64,000 bases of DNA, from contig CAVVTP010000026.1 of assembly GCA_963751165.1 (NCBI GenBank), positions 1 through 64,000 of the forward strand, written 5' to 3'. Under the pieces are notes generated by a model. The model made no database searches. It worked only from the letters and a program-made list of their open reading frames with translations, and was not told the origin of the DNA. Shown here piece by piece: positions 35,860 to 44,918 of this stretch. The stretch comes from Roseiarcus sp963751165. Lineage in GTDB: Bacteria > Pseudomonadota > Alphaproteobacteria > Rhizobiales > Beijerinckiaceae. A program made the translations under genes and the position numbers. Each line of letters starts with the position of its first letter. Within the stretch, counting starts at the first letter, position 1.

Positions 35860-36846
35860 TCACGTAAGGCTGTCGAAAAATGAGGCGATGAAGATGATGA
35901 GCCCGGCGAGAAACGCAAGGAGGACGAAACCCGCGACGACGACCCGCTCTTCCGTCCATCCACGCGCGGCTGACGGGGCGCCGCCGACGGCGAAACTCGG
36001 CGGACGGTCTTCGACGGTCGCGGCCGGTTGCGGAACGGTCGGCGACGGAAGTGCGCAGTCTGGAGGCGTCGACGGAGGCGCGGTTTGGCTGATCGCAAGC
36101 GAACGGCGTTGCGGCGAAGGCGGCCCGGTTCCGGCGCTAGCCGCAGACGCCTTTGCTCCGGCCGCTGGGCGAGCCTGCTTCGGGATCGTCGCGCCCCCGG
36201 AGAACAGAACGAAGAGGGCGACAAGCGCAGGGGCGAAGAATTCGAGCGCGGGCGCGTCCGCGCGGACCCAACCGGTAACAAGCGGGTCGGACACGGCCAT
36301 TCCTCCCGCGATCCACCCAAGAAACATCGCGCCGACAGTGATGAATTCTGGCGCGCGACGGACAAGCTTGGTCAGGATGAGGGCGCCATAGGCGATAATG
36401 GGGATGCTGAAGAGAACGCCGAGCGCCAGCAGCCAGAAGCTGCCGCCGGCGATCGCCGCGAGTGCGACAACGTTGTCGAGGCTCATCGTCGCGTCGGCGA
36501 GCATGATGACGGCCGCGGCGGAAAGGAAGTCGCCCGCGGTTCCGACGCTCTTGGCCGCCCCCTCGTCATCGCCTCTCTGCCCCTTGACGTTGAGCGCGAT
36601 GACAACGAGCATCCATGCGCCGACGAGCTTAACTAGGGGCACACCAAGCAAGGCGTTGGCGAACAGGATCATGACGAGCCTGAGCACGATCGCGCCGATC
36701 GCGCCGAGAAGGACCGCGCAACGCGTGTCCTGGGGCGGAAGGTGTCGGCAGGCAAGGGCGATGACGATCGCGTTGTCCGCCCCAAGCAGCAGGTCGACGA
36801 AGAAGATCTGCAGCAGGAGAAAAAGCCAGTCGGCGGCGTCGATCAC
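35860..36846 (-). CDS. TerC-family integral membrane protein
   Basis: The 328-aa protein has seven or so transmembrane segments and TerC motifs: FFVDLLLGADNAIVIALA at about residues 15-32 and ADATMSLDNVVALAAIAGG at about 116-134, each with the conserved Asp-Asn pair. A long Pro/Ala/Ser-rich cytoplasmic linker (about residues 225-290) precedes a final helix, which is unusual for the family. TerC proteins are linked to manganese export and metallation of exported proteins, or to tellurite resistance. Function here is inferred only. Confidence 0.85.
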   Translation of the reverse strand: MIDAADWLFLLLQIFFVDLLLGADNAIVIALACRHLPPQDTRCAVLLGAIGAIVLRLVMILFANALLGVPLVKLVGAWMLVVIALNVKGQRGDDEGAAKSVGTAGDFLSAAAVIMLADATMSLDNVVALAAIAGGSFWLLALGVLFSIPIIAYGALILTKLVRRAPEFITVGAMFLGWIAGGMAVSDPLVTGWVRADAPALEFFAPALVALFVLFSGGATIPKQARPAAGAKASAASAGTGPPSPQRRSLAISQTAPPSTPPDCALPSPTVPQPAATVEDRPPSFAVGGAPSAARGWTEERVVVAGFVLLAFLAGLIIFIASFFDSLT

Positions 36847-36929
36847 GTGCGCCGATCCGGAGGCTCAAACCCGACTGAGTCTGGTGAGTTGATTAGGGCG
36901 ACGTCCGATAAGGCTTCCATGACCAAGTC

Positions 36930-37820
36930 TTAAGGTCTCGGGCCGTCGGCCGGCTGCGGCTGAGGGCCGGACTTGAGGAGCCGCATGAATTCCGCATCCG
37001 GACTGACGACCATCGTCGGAGCGGAATTCGCGAGCGCGCCCCTGTAAGTCTGCAGAGACCGATACATGGAATAGAATTGCGGATCCTTCGAAAAGGCGTC
37101 CGCTAGCGTTTTGTTCGCTTCCGCGTCGCCCTCGCCGCGTGCGAGCGTCGCCGCTCGCTGGGCCTCGGACAGTATGACTGTGCGCTCCCGATCGGCGCGG
37201 GCCTGAATTTGTTGGGCCCATTCGAAGCCCTGGGCCCTCAATTCCTTCGCCTCACGTTGCCGCTCGGATTTCATGCGGTCGTAGATCGCCTGGCTTGTTT
37301 CGAGCGGCAGGTCGGCGCGATGGAAACGCACCTCGTCGACCGAGATTCCCAGCGGCTTCGCTTTCGCCGCGACCTCGCTCTTGATAAGGTCGAGGATGTG
37401 GCTTCGCTCATCGGTCAGCAAGGCGCGCAACGGGATCTGGCCGAGCTCTCGCCTCGCGGAGGAACTGACAAGCTGGGCGAGTTGCGCGTTCGCCGCTTCC
37501 GGCGTTCGCAAAGCCTGGTAAAAGCGCAACGGATCGACAATGCGGTAGCGCGCGTAGGGTTGCAGCTCGAGCCGTTTCTGATCGCCCATGATCGCCTGTT
37601 CAACCGGCGGCTCGAGCAGCAGCGAACGCGTCGATGTCACATAGACCGTGTCGATGAACGGCGCCTTCACCTTCAGGCCCGGTTGGTCGACAACGCCAAG
37701 CGGCGCGCCGAGCCGGACGACGAGCGCCTGCTCGCCTTCGTTGACGACATAGACCGAGGAGACGAGCAGATCGAGCGCGAGCGCGACTGCGGCGATCGCC
37801 GCCAGCCGATGGCTTCTCAT
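36930..37820 (-). CDS. hflC: HflC, regulator of FtsH
   Basis: The 296-aa SPFH-domain membrane protein has an N-terminal anchor (residues 8-24) and motifs VYVVNEGEQALVVRLG and DEVRFHRADLP, then a helical stretch (RMKSERQREAKELRAQG). With HflK it forms the large periplasmic cage around the FtsH protease and limits its degradation of membrane proteins. Its ATG overlaps the hflK stop codon by 4 nt (ATGA), so the two are translationally coupled. Confidence 0.93.
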   Translation of the reverse strand: MRSHRLAAIAAVALALDLLVSSVYVVNEGEQALVVRLGAPLGVVDQPGLKVKAPFIDTVYVTSTRSLLLEPPVEQAIMGDQKRLELQPYARYRIVDPLRFYQALRTPEAANAQLAQLVSSSARRELGQIPLRALLTDERSHILDLIKSEVAAKAKPLGISVDEVRFHRADLPLETSQAIYDRMKSERQREAKELRAQGFEWAQQIQARADRERTVILSEAQRAATLARGEGDAEANKTLADAFSKDPQFYSMYRSLQTYRGALANSAPTMVVSPDAEFMRLLKSGPQPQPADGPRP

Positions 37821-38917
37821 TTCGCCGCCCCCTGCGTTGGAGCGGCGGGCGCGACCGTAGTCGGAGCGACCGGCGCCGGCGGTTTGAACTCGCTCACCGG
37901 CATATAGGGCACGACGCTGGACATGCCTTTCCCGGACGTGTCGACGACGACCTTGGAGGCCTTCTTCAAAACCTCGTCGATGCTGTCGAGATAAAGGCGC
38001 CAGGCGGTCACATCTTTCGCCGCCTCGTAGCTCTTGAGCAGCGGCAGGAACGCCTCGGCCTCGCCGTGCGCGAGATTGACCACTTGGACCTTATAGGCCT
38101 CGGCTTCCTGGCGAATGCGCTCTGCATCGCCGCGAGCCCGCGGCAATATGTCGTTCGCGTAGGCTTCGGCCTCATTGCGCTCACGCTCCTGATCGGCGCG
38201 CGCGCGCTGCACGTCGTTGAAGGCGTCGATAACCGCGAGCGGCGGTTCGACGCGCTGCAGCTGCACTTGGGTAATCTCGACTCCGGCGTGCTCGTCATCG
38301 AGAAGGTTTTGCAGCAATGCGAGGGTCTCGTCCGCGATCTGCTGGCGTTTGTCGGACATCGCCGCCTGGATCGGGGTTCGGCTTATGACGTCGCGCAACG
38401 CGCCCTCCGCTGCGATCCTGACGGCGAGCTCCGGATTGTCGACCTTGAAAAGGAACTGGCCCGGGTCGCGGATTTTCCAGAACACGGTACAGTCTGCTTC
38501 TACGATGTTTTCGTCCCCGGTCAGCATCTGCCTGCCGCGGCTCGATTGACCGTCTCCGGTCGCGCCCCATGCGCCGACGCCGAGCTGGACCTGATTGACC
38601 TGGGTGACTTTAGGCAGCAATACCGTATCGATCGGATAGGGCAGGTGGACATGGAGGCCAGGGTCGGTCGTCTCGACCCATTTGCCGAAGCGCAAGACGA
38701 TGCCCTTCTCGTCGGGTTGGACGCGGTAAAGCGACGTCGAGAGCCATGCGAGGATCACGATGCCGACGAGGGCGGCGGCGCCGCGCCGATCCAGTCGGGG
38801 CATGCGGAAGACGCCGCCGAAGCTCGTCCTGACGATGCTCCATATATCGAGCGGCGCGGCGGCCGCATCGTCTTCCGTTGTCGCCGGTATCTCCCGCGCG
38901 TCAATCTTGTCCAACAA
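37817..38917 (-). CDS. hflK: HflK, regulator of FtsH
   Basis: The 366-aa SPFH protein has a proline-poor N-terminal cytoplasmic stretch, one transmembrane segment (about residues 46-64, GAAALVGIVILAWLSTSLYRV), VQPDEKGIVLRFGKWVETTDPGLHVHLPYP and a long coiled-coil helix. The start is probably the TTG at 38917, which has GAGGAG eight nt upstream; no ATG fits. The 5' end therefore lies inside the end of rlmN (17-nt overlap), so rlmN-hflK-hflC looks like one transcription unit. Confidence 0.92.
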   Translation of the reverse strand: MLDKIDAREIPATTEDDAAAAPLDIWSIVRTSFGGVFRMPRLDRRGAAALVGIVILAWLSTSLYRVQPDEKGIVLRFGKWVETTDPGLHVHLPYPIDTVLLPKVTQVNQVQLGVGAWGATGDGQSSRGRQMLTGDENIVEADCTVFWKIRDPGQFLFKVDNPELAVRIAAEGALRDVISRTPIQAAMSDKRQQIADETLALLQNLLDDEHAGVEITQVQLQRVEPPLAVIDAFNDVQRARADQERERNEAEAYANDILPRARGDAERIRQEAEAYKVQVVNLAHGEAEAFLPLLKSYEAAKDVTAWRLYLDSIDEVLKKASKVVVDTSGKGMSSVVPYMPVSEFKPPAPVAPTTVAPAAPTQGAAK

Positions 38918-40100
38918 CCAGGCTCTCCTCGAGCAACATCCGCGCCCGCGCCCGCAACTTCTCGCTCTCGCTCTTCAGCTGACCGCAGGCGGCAAGGATG
39001 TCCCGGCCGCGGGGCGTGCGCACCGGGCTTGCGTAGCCTGCGTTGAACACAATCTCGGAGAACCGCTCGATCGAAGCCCAGTCTGAGCATTCATAGGAGC
39101 TGCCGGGCCAAGGATTGAAGGGAATGAGATTGATCTTGGCCGGCAGGCCCTTGAGCAGGCGTACGAGCGCCCTCGCGTCGGCTGGCGTGTCGTTGACGCC
39201 TTTCAGCATCACGTATTCGAAGGTAATTCGTCGCGCGTTCGACGCGCCGGGGTAGTCGCGGCAGGCTTGCAGGAGTTGCTCGATCGGGTACTTCCGGTTC
39301 AGCGGCACGAGTTTGTCGCGCAACGGATTGTTCGTTGCGTGCAGCGAGACGGCGAGCATCGCGCCGCTTTCGACGCCGAGGTGCGCCATTTCGGGGACCA
39401 CGCCCGAAGTGGACACCGTAATCCGCCGCCTCGACAGAGAAAGCCCATCTCCGTCGGTTAGGATGGCGATTGCGTCCCTTACCGCCGCGAAATTGTAGAG
39501 CGGCTCGCCCATGCCCATGAATACAATGTTCGAGACAGCGCGCACGCCCTCACCCGACGGAACAAGTCCGTCGGTCGGCGCGGCGCCGCCGGGAAAATCG
39601 CCGAGGCGATCGCGAGCGACCAGCACCTGCCCGACGATTTCTGCAGTGGTCAGATTGCGAACGAGCGGCATCGTGCCCGTATGGCAGAAGGAGCAATTGA
39701 GAGTGCAACCGACTTGGCTCGAGACGCAAAGCGTGCCTCGGTCCGTTTCTGGGATGTAGACACATTCAATTTCGGCGCGCTTATCACCCGGGTGCGCCGA
39801 GGGCATCCTGAGAAGCCACTTGCGCGTGCCGTCGACCGAGATCTGCTCCGTGACAATTTCCGGGCGGTCGAGGTTGTAACGCTCCGCTAGCTTTTCGAGC
39901 AGAGGTCGTGAGATATTGCCCATAGAAGGAAAGGCGCGCACGCCGCGATGGTAAATCCAGTGCCAGAGCTGCGAGACGCGCATGTTGCACTCGCGCTCCC
40001 CGACCCCGAGATCGAGGAGGGCGCGGGTGATTTCGGCTCGCGTCGCGCCGGCGAGGCGCATCGGCGCAGCGCCTTCAGCCGGGGAAACTGGGAGGCTCAT
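38901..40100 (-). CDS. rlmN: 23S rRNA/tRNA adenine-C2 methyltransferase (radical SAM)
   Basis: RlmN methylates C2 of A2503 in 23S rRNA and A37 in some tRNAs. The 399-aa protein has the radical-SAM cluster motif CTLNCSFCHTG at about residue 130, the GMGEPLYN motif at about 197-204, and the C-terminal CGQLK segment with the methyl-accepting Cys. An insertion (FPGGAAPTDGLVPSGEGVRAV) before GMGEP is typical of alphaproteobacteria. It is the first gene of the unit with hflK and hflC. Confidence 0.94.
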   Translation of the reverse strand: MSLPVSPAEGAAPMRLAGATRAEITRALLDLGVGERECNMRVSQLWHWIYHRGVRAFPSMGNISRPLLEKLAERYNLDRPEIVTEQISVDGTRKWLLRMPSAHPGDKRAEIECVYIPETDRGTLCVSSQVGCTLNCSFCHTGTMPLVRNLTTAEIVGQVLVARDRLGDFPGGAAPTDGLVPSGEGVRAVSNIVFMGMGEPLYNFAAVRDAIAILTDGDGLSLSRRRITVSTSGVVPEMAHLGVESGAMLAVSLHATNNPLRDKLVPLNRKYPIEQLLQACRDYPGASNARRITFEYVMLKGVNDTPADARALVRLLKGLPAKINLIPFNPWPGSSYECSDWASIERFSEIVFNAGYASPVRTPRGRDILAACGQLKSESEKLRARARMLLEESLVVGQD

Positions 40101-40252
40101 GACGGGGGAGCTTTACCACGCAGGCTCGCGAGCCTCCAACGTCGAATTGTCGCATGAACGCCCGTGTTCGGGGCGCCCGGCGCAAGGTCTAGTTTAGGCC
40201 TCGATTCGCGGCTAAAGTTTTCCGAGTTGCTTTCGATGAAGTGGAGCATGCG

Positions 40253-41075
40253 ATGCGAAGCAGCATCTTGAGGGCGTTTTTGCTTGCCTTTGTGACGTTG
40301 AATTTGAGCGTTGTGGCCGCGGGAGCCGCGGATTGCGGCGACAGCGCCGACGGCTTCAGGGCGTGGTTGGAAGACTTCAAACAGGTGGCGATCAACGACG
40401 GCGTCTCGCCGGATGTGGTGGACAGCGCGTTGGCCACCGCGACTTTCGACCGCTCCGTCCTTGCGCACGACCATGGGCAAGCGGCGCTGCAGGGCAACTA
40501 CGCCGCCTTCGCGGCGCGGCACATTACCCCTGGGCGGATGAAGCGCGCCAAGATGATGCTGCTCGCCTATGCTGAGCCGCTTCAGAGAATTGAGCAGCGC
40601 TTTGGCGTCCCCGGACCGGTTCTGGTGGCGATCTGGGGGCTCGAGACAGACTTTGGCTCCGGACTTGGGCAATATCCGACGTTTAGTGCGCTCGCGAACT
40701 CTGGCGTACGACTGCCGTCGCGGCAGCCTTTATCGGGCCGAGCTCATCGACGCGCTCATGATCGTGCAGCGCGGCCTCCTGGACCCGTCGCAGATGAGAG
40801 GGGCCTGGGCAGGGGAGCTTGGCCAGACGCAGTTCATGCCGTCCGCTTACTTGAAATACGGGGTTTCGGCGAATGGAGGGCGAGGGGGTGATCTGATCGG
40901 CAATTCCGCCGACGCGCTTGCCTCGACCGCGAATTTTTTGCATGCGCATGGCTGGCAGCGCGGCGCGAAATGGGATGAAGGGCAGCCGAATTTCGCCGCC
41001 CTTCTCGAATGGAACAGCGCCGTGATTTACGCCAAGACGATCGCCGAGTTCGCCGACAGGTTGAACCAGCCCTAG
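40253..41075 (+). CDS. Lytic murein transglycosylase, MltB family (1-nt frameshift)
   Basis: The protein cleaves peptidoglycan in the periplasm. A signal peptide (residues 1-28) is followed by VAIWGLETDFG with the catalytic Glu, near residue 125. The frame then breaks. The next frame supplies LAYDCRRGSLYRAELIDALMIV, GAWAGELGQTQFMPSAYL and DLIGNSADALASTANFLHAHGW, the rest of the MltB domain. Removing one A at 40696-40701 (GAACTC to GACTC) gives ...FSALATLAYDCRRG and a 273-aa protein. GGAG lies 6 nt before the ATG. No C-terminal peptidoglycan-binding domain is present. Confidence 0.85.
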
Positions 41076-41158
41076 TGCGGCGAATCTAATACTCCGATCC
41101 TCCCCGACCGCATGGAACAGAACCCTCCCGCCGTCGTAAAGTCCGGGCCCTTAAGCGC

Positions 41159-41346
41159 GGCGGAATTCCCTGAGAACTGGGAAAAAAACAGGGACTCATT
41201 TGCCCTTTGGCCGCTTTTCGGAAAAACCGCGCCAAAAAGCTTCACGATTCCAACCAATTCCGCCAAAATTCCCTACGCGGACGAACAGGGAATTTTTTTG
41301 GCCGAGCAGGGAACTCAAATTCCCTGCTCGGCGCAAAGCAGGGATA
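41159..41346 (-). repeat. Dispersed AATTCCCT/AGGGAATT repeat, copy B
   Basis: Read on the minus strand it starts ATCCCTGCTTTGCGCCGAGC, continues with AGGGAATTTGAGTTCCCTGC, then TCCGCGTAGGGAATTTTGGC, and ends near a TTCTCAGGGAATTCC block. The order and spacing match copy A at 15031-15212. It fills the gap between the transglycosylase and guaC. Confidence 0.65.
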
Positions 41347-41444
41347 TCTCGCGCCCGCGCGCTCTGTCGATGCCGTTCGGGCGGGCGTCTGGGGAAAATC
41401 AGAAGAATGTTTCGTGACAGATCACCAGCGGCCGATCCGACCGC

Positions 41445-42488
41445 TCAGCTGCCAAACACGTCGTTCGTCTGCGCGGACACGCAGACGAACGTCGTGCGTT
41501 TCGACACCTCTTTGAGGTGGGCCGCGCCGATATAGGTCATCATCGACCGAACGCCCCCGATGATATCGCCCATCGTTCCGTCGACCGGGCCGCGGTAGGG
41601 GATTTCGACCGACTTCCCCTCGGCCGCCCGGTAATGGGCGACGCCGCCGGAGTGCTTCTTCATCGCGGTTTCCGACGACATGCCGTAGAACGTCATGCCG
41701 ACCGGCACCTTCTCGCCGTTTCGCTCCTCGTACCGCGTGTTCCCGTCGCATTCGTCGTGGCCGGCGAGCATGCCGCCGAGCATGACGAAGTCGGCCCCGG
41801 CGCCGAAAGCCTTGGCGACGTCTCCGGGCGCCGTGCAGCCGCCATCGGCGCAGACCTGACCCTTCAGGCCGTGCGCGGCATCGGCGCACTCGATGATCGC
41901 GGAGAGTTGCGGATAGCCCACTCCCGTGACGCGCCGGGTCGTGCAGACCGAGCCGGGGCCGATGCCGATCTTCACGATATCGGCGCCGGCCAGGATCAGG
42001 GCCTCCGTCATGTCTCCGGTGACGACGTTGCCGGCCATGATGACGGACTCCGGATGGTCGTCCCGCACGCGTTTGACGACCTCGAGAAATCTTTCAGCGT
42101 AGCCGTTCGCGACATCCAGGCAAATCAGCCGGATCGGGGCGGTTTTGGCGACGGCCGCCAGCTTTCTCAGGTCGGCGGCGGTGGTGCCGAGCGAATAGAA
42201 GGCGTGAACGCCGTCCGGTCCTGCGAAGAATTTCGTCAGCTCAGCCTCGGGGTAGTGTTTGTGCAAGGCGGTCAGCGCGCCATGTTTGCCCAAAGCCCGA
42301 GCCATCGCCAGGGTGCCGGTCACGTCCATATTGGCTGCGATAAGCGGGAAGCCTTTCCACTCCGAGCCGGTGTGCAGAAAGCGGAAGGAGCGGTTGACGT
42401 CGACGGCGCTGCGCGTATTGAGCGTGGAACGCTTCGGCCGGATGAGAACGTCCTTGAAATCCAGCTTGACGTCGGTTTCGATGCGCAT
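41445..42488 (-). CDS. guaC: GMP reductase
   Basis: The enzyme reductively deaminates GMP to IMP. The 347-aa (beta/alpha)8 protein matches GuaC rather than IMP dehydrogenase: it lacks CBS domains and has VKLDFKDVLIRPKRS at the N terminus, GIGPGSVCTTRRVTGVGYPQ with the catalytic Cys, and EGKSVEIPYRGPV. The ATG at 42488 is divergent from the GST gene. Confidence 0.95.
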   Translation of the reverse strand: MRIETDVKLDFKDVLIRPKRSTLNTRSAVDVNRSFRFLHTGSEWKGFPLIAANMDVTGTLAMARALGKHGALTALHKHYPEAELTKFFAGPDGVHAFYSLGTTAADLRKLAAVAKTAPIRLICLDVANGYAERFLEVVKRVRDDHPESVIMAGNVVTGDMTEALILAGADIVKIGIGPGSVCTTRRVTGVGYPQLSAIIECADAAHGLKGQVCADGGCTAPGDVAKAFGAGADFVMLGGMLAGHDECDGNTRYEERNGEKVPVGMTFYGMSSETAMKKHSGGVAHYRAAEGKSVEIPYRGPVDGTMGDIIGGVRSMMTYIGAAHLKEVSKRTTFVCVSAQTNDVFGS

Positions 42489-42562
42489 TGCGGTTCCAGC
42501 GGTGGCGGAGAAGGCCAGTCGCTGACAAATGTATCACATTGGGCAGGAAACGGAGAGCGGCA

Positions 42563-43225
42563 ATGAGCGATGAACTGGTCTTCTACACCCACCCGATGTC
42601 GCGGGGGCGGATCGTCCGCTGGATGCTGGAGGAGGTCGGAGCGCCCTACGAAACGAAGATCCTGGAGTTCGGCCATTCAATGAAGGGGCCGGAATATTTG
42701 GCGATCAACCCGATGGGCAAGGTCCCGGCGATCCGGCACGGGGAGACCGTCGTCACCGAGGCCGCGGCGATTTGCGCCTATCTGGCGGACGCCTTTCCCG
42801 ACGCCGGCCTCGCGCCGCCGCCCGCGTCGCGGGAGCGCGGGTGCTATTATCGCTGGCTGTTTTTCGGCGCCGGCCCGGTCGACGCGGCAGTCACCGACAA
42901 GGCGCTCGGGTTCGAGATTCCGGCCGAGCGAGAGGGAATGGTCGGCTACGGTAACCTCGAGCGCACGCTGGCCGCGCTCGAAGGCGCGCTTTACCGGACG
43001 GAATATATCGCTGGCGACCGCTTCACCGCGGCCGACATCTTTGTCGGCTCGGAGATCGGCTGGGGCATGGCGTTCCGCGGAATCGACAAGCGCCCCGCTT
43101 TCGAACGTTACTGGGGGCTCATCAGCTCGCGCCCCGCCGCCATCCGCGCCAGGGAGATCGACGACAAGCTGGTCGAGGAGCGGCGAAAGGCAGGCTCGAA
43201 CTCCGAGTTCAAGAAGGACGCGTAG
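42563..43225 (+). CDS. Glutathione S-transferase family protein
   Basis: The 220-aa protein has an N-terminal thioredoxin-like domain (FYTHPMSRGRIVRWMLEEVGAPYE; NPMGKVPAI with the cis-Pro; VTEAAAICAYLAD) and a helical C-terminal domain (about 90-215). It likely conjugates or reduces small electrophiles with glutathione. The ATG at 42563 is preceded by GGAG. Its stop codon directly abuts the SDR start, so the two form an operon. Confidence 0.9.
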   Translation: MSDELVFYTHPMSRGRIVRWMLEEVGAPYETKILEFGHSMKGPEYLAINPMGKVPAIRHGETVVTEAAAICAYLADAFPDAGLAPPPASRERGCYYRWLFFGAGPVDAAVTDKALGFEIPAEREGMVGYGNLERTLAALEGALYRTEYIAGDRFTAADIFVGSEIGWGMAFRGIDKRPAFERYWGLISSRPAAIRAREIDDKLVEERRKAGSNSEFKKDA

Positions 43226-43972
43226 ATGCGCTTGAAGGGCAAGACCGCCCTGGTCACGGGGGCCGGGCAGGGGTTCGGCTTCGGCATTGCCGAGACTTTC
43301 ACCCAAGAGGGGGCGCGCGTCGCTTGCCTCGACCTGAAGGCGGACGTGGCCGAGGCGGCCGCCAGGCGCTTCGGCGAGAGGGCGATCGCCCTTTGCGCCG
43401 ACGTGTCGCGCCGCGAAGACGTCGCCCGCGCGGCGAAAGCCGCAATCGAGGCCTTCGGCCGGATCGACATTCTCGTCAATAACGCCGGCACGACCCACCG
43501 CAACAAGCCTCTCATGGAGGTGGAGGAGGCGGAGTTCGACCGGATCATGGCGGTCAACGTCAAGTCGATCTTCCTGACCGCGCAGGCTTTCGTGCCCCAC
43601 ATGCGCGAGCACGGGGGCGGCGTCATCGTTAACGTCGGGTCGACCGCCGCTTTGCGTCCCCGGCCCGGGCTCACGGTCTACAACGCGTCGAAAGGCGCGG
43701 TGCACGTGATGACGAAATCGATGGCGGTCGAGCTCGCGCCGGACAAGATCCGCGTCTGCGCCATTGCGCCGGTCGCCGGAGAGACGCCGCTCTTGGCGAT
43801 GTTCATGGGCAAGGACACGCCGGAAAGGCGCGCCGCCTTCAAGGCGACGGTTCCGCTCGGCCGCTTTTCCACGCCGCACGACATCGGCGCTGCTGCGCTC
43901 TACCTCGCCAGCGACGAGGCTTCCTTCCTGACCGGGGTTATCCTCGAGGTCGACGGCGGGCGCTGCATCTGA
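43226..43972 (+). CDS. Short-chain dehydrogenase/reductase
   Basis: The 248-aa classical SDR has the cofactor loop VTGAGQGFGFGIAETF at residues 9-24, NNAGTTHR at about 88-95, a Ser in VNVGSTAAL and the catalytic YNASKGAV. DLKADVAEA after the second strand suggests NAD rather than NADP. The last 23 codons (from 43906) are duplicated at 49120, joined to a guaB fragment. It begins with no gap after the GST gene. The substrate is unknown. Confidence 0.9.
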   Translation: MRLKGKTALVTGAGQGFGFGIAETFTQEGARVACLDLKADVAEAAARRFGERAIALCADVSRREDVARAAKAAIEAFGRIDILVNNAGTTHRNKPLMEVEEAEFDRIMAVNVKSIFLTAQAFVPHMREHGGGVIVNVGSTAALRPRPGLTVYNASKGAVHVMTKSMAVELAPDKIRVCAIAPVAGETPLLAMFMGKDTPERRAAFKATVPLGRFSTPHDIGAAALYLASDEASFLTGVILEVDGGRCI

Positions 43973-44616
43973 TGGAAGAGCCGCCGGGGCTCAAAGGACA
44001 GTCGCGCTTGGCTTCCAACGAAGGATGAAATTGGCGCAAAGGCGCTTCAGAACGCGCCGGCTCACTCGGTAATAAAGAACGTCGCGACCTCCGCCTGGAG
44101 GCCCGGCGGGTCGAGCCGCAGGAGACCCTCGCGCAAGATCCGTGTTTCGATCGCGTCCCTCCCGCGCCTGTGGTGGATCATCACCCGTCGGTCCGGGTCG
44201 ACGATCAGATAGTGCTCGACGCTCGGAAGCGAGAAATAGCCGTCCAGCTTGACCCCATGATCGTCCGCCGCCGTGCTCGGCGACAGGACTTCGACGACGA
44301 TCACCGGATTTCGGATTTCCATCGTGCGGAGACCAGGCGGGGAGGGACAGACGACGAGCGCGTCGGGCTCGAACGCGGTGCGCGCGGCGATCCGGACCAT
44401 CATCCCGTCGGGGCACGTGCGACAAGGGAGGCCGGCCCTTCGAGATCGCGGCCTTTAAGGTCTCTTGCGCCGCGTACTTTATAAGACCGTGTAGCGCCCG
44501 CTCCGGCGCCATCATGAGCGGCTGGCCGTCGCGCGTAGCTCCCAGCGCCCCTGCCGCCCGTCAGGCCAGGCGAGAAAGGCCTCCACGTCCATTTCGCTTC
44601 GCGCCGGGCTCGACAT
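43906..44616. repeat. Segmental duplication, copy 1
   Basis: The SDR tail and the adjoining Uma2 gene are repeated in the same orientation at 49120-49827, offset about 5214. The first 400 nt are nearly identical, with scattered differences; identity falls after about 44340. Confidence 0.85.
44062..44616 (-). pseudogene. Uma2-family (DUF820) endonuclease pseudogene
   Basis: The C-terminal part is open (DALVVCPSPPGLRTMEIRNP, VVEVLSPSTAADDHGVKLDGYF, HYLIVDPDRRVMIHHRR). The N-terminal part, starting MSSPARSEMDVEAFLAWPDG, is interrupted by stops and frame changes at about 44400-44520. The intact paralogue at 49276-49827 shows what is missing. Uma2 proteins have a PD-(D/E)XK nuclease fold of unclear biological role. 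Confidence 0.8.
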
Positions 44617-44918
44617 GCTTCAACAGTAACACTGGAGGAGCGATCCGGGAAATTGGCACGCCATTGCGCCGGCCGGACTTGCTAGGAACAGCCGTTCGGC
44701 GGCCCGTTCAATCTTGCCCGCTTTACTCATGGCCCATCAGGGAATTGGCGACTTCGCCGCCGAGCTGCGGTCGATTAAGGCCGAAGTGTGACAGGCATCA
44801 CAGCCTTTTCCGCCAGAAGCTATTACTCGAACCGGGACCCCGGACACATCTCAGTAAGAGCGGTCCGGGGACGCGTTGATAGCAAGCAATTTCGCGAAAA
44901 TCATGCTCGGAGGGATCC
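44617..44918. other. Intergenic region before the 342-aa gene
   Basis: The 302 nt hold no recognisable gene. The last part should contain the promoter and leader of the gene at 44919; GGAGGGATCC lies 7 nt before its ATG. Confidence 0.4.
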
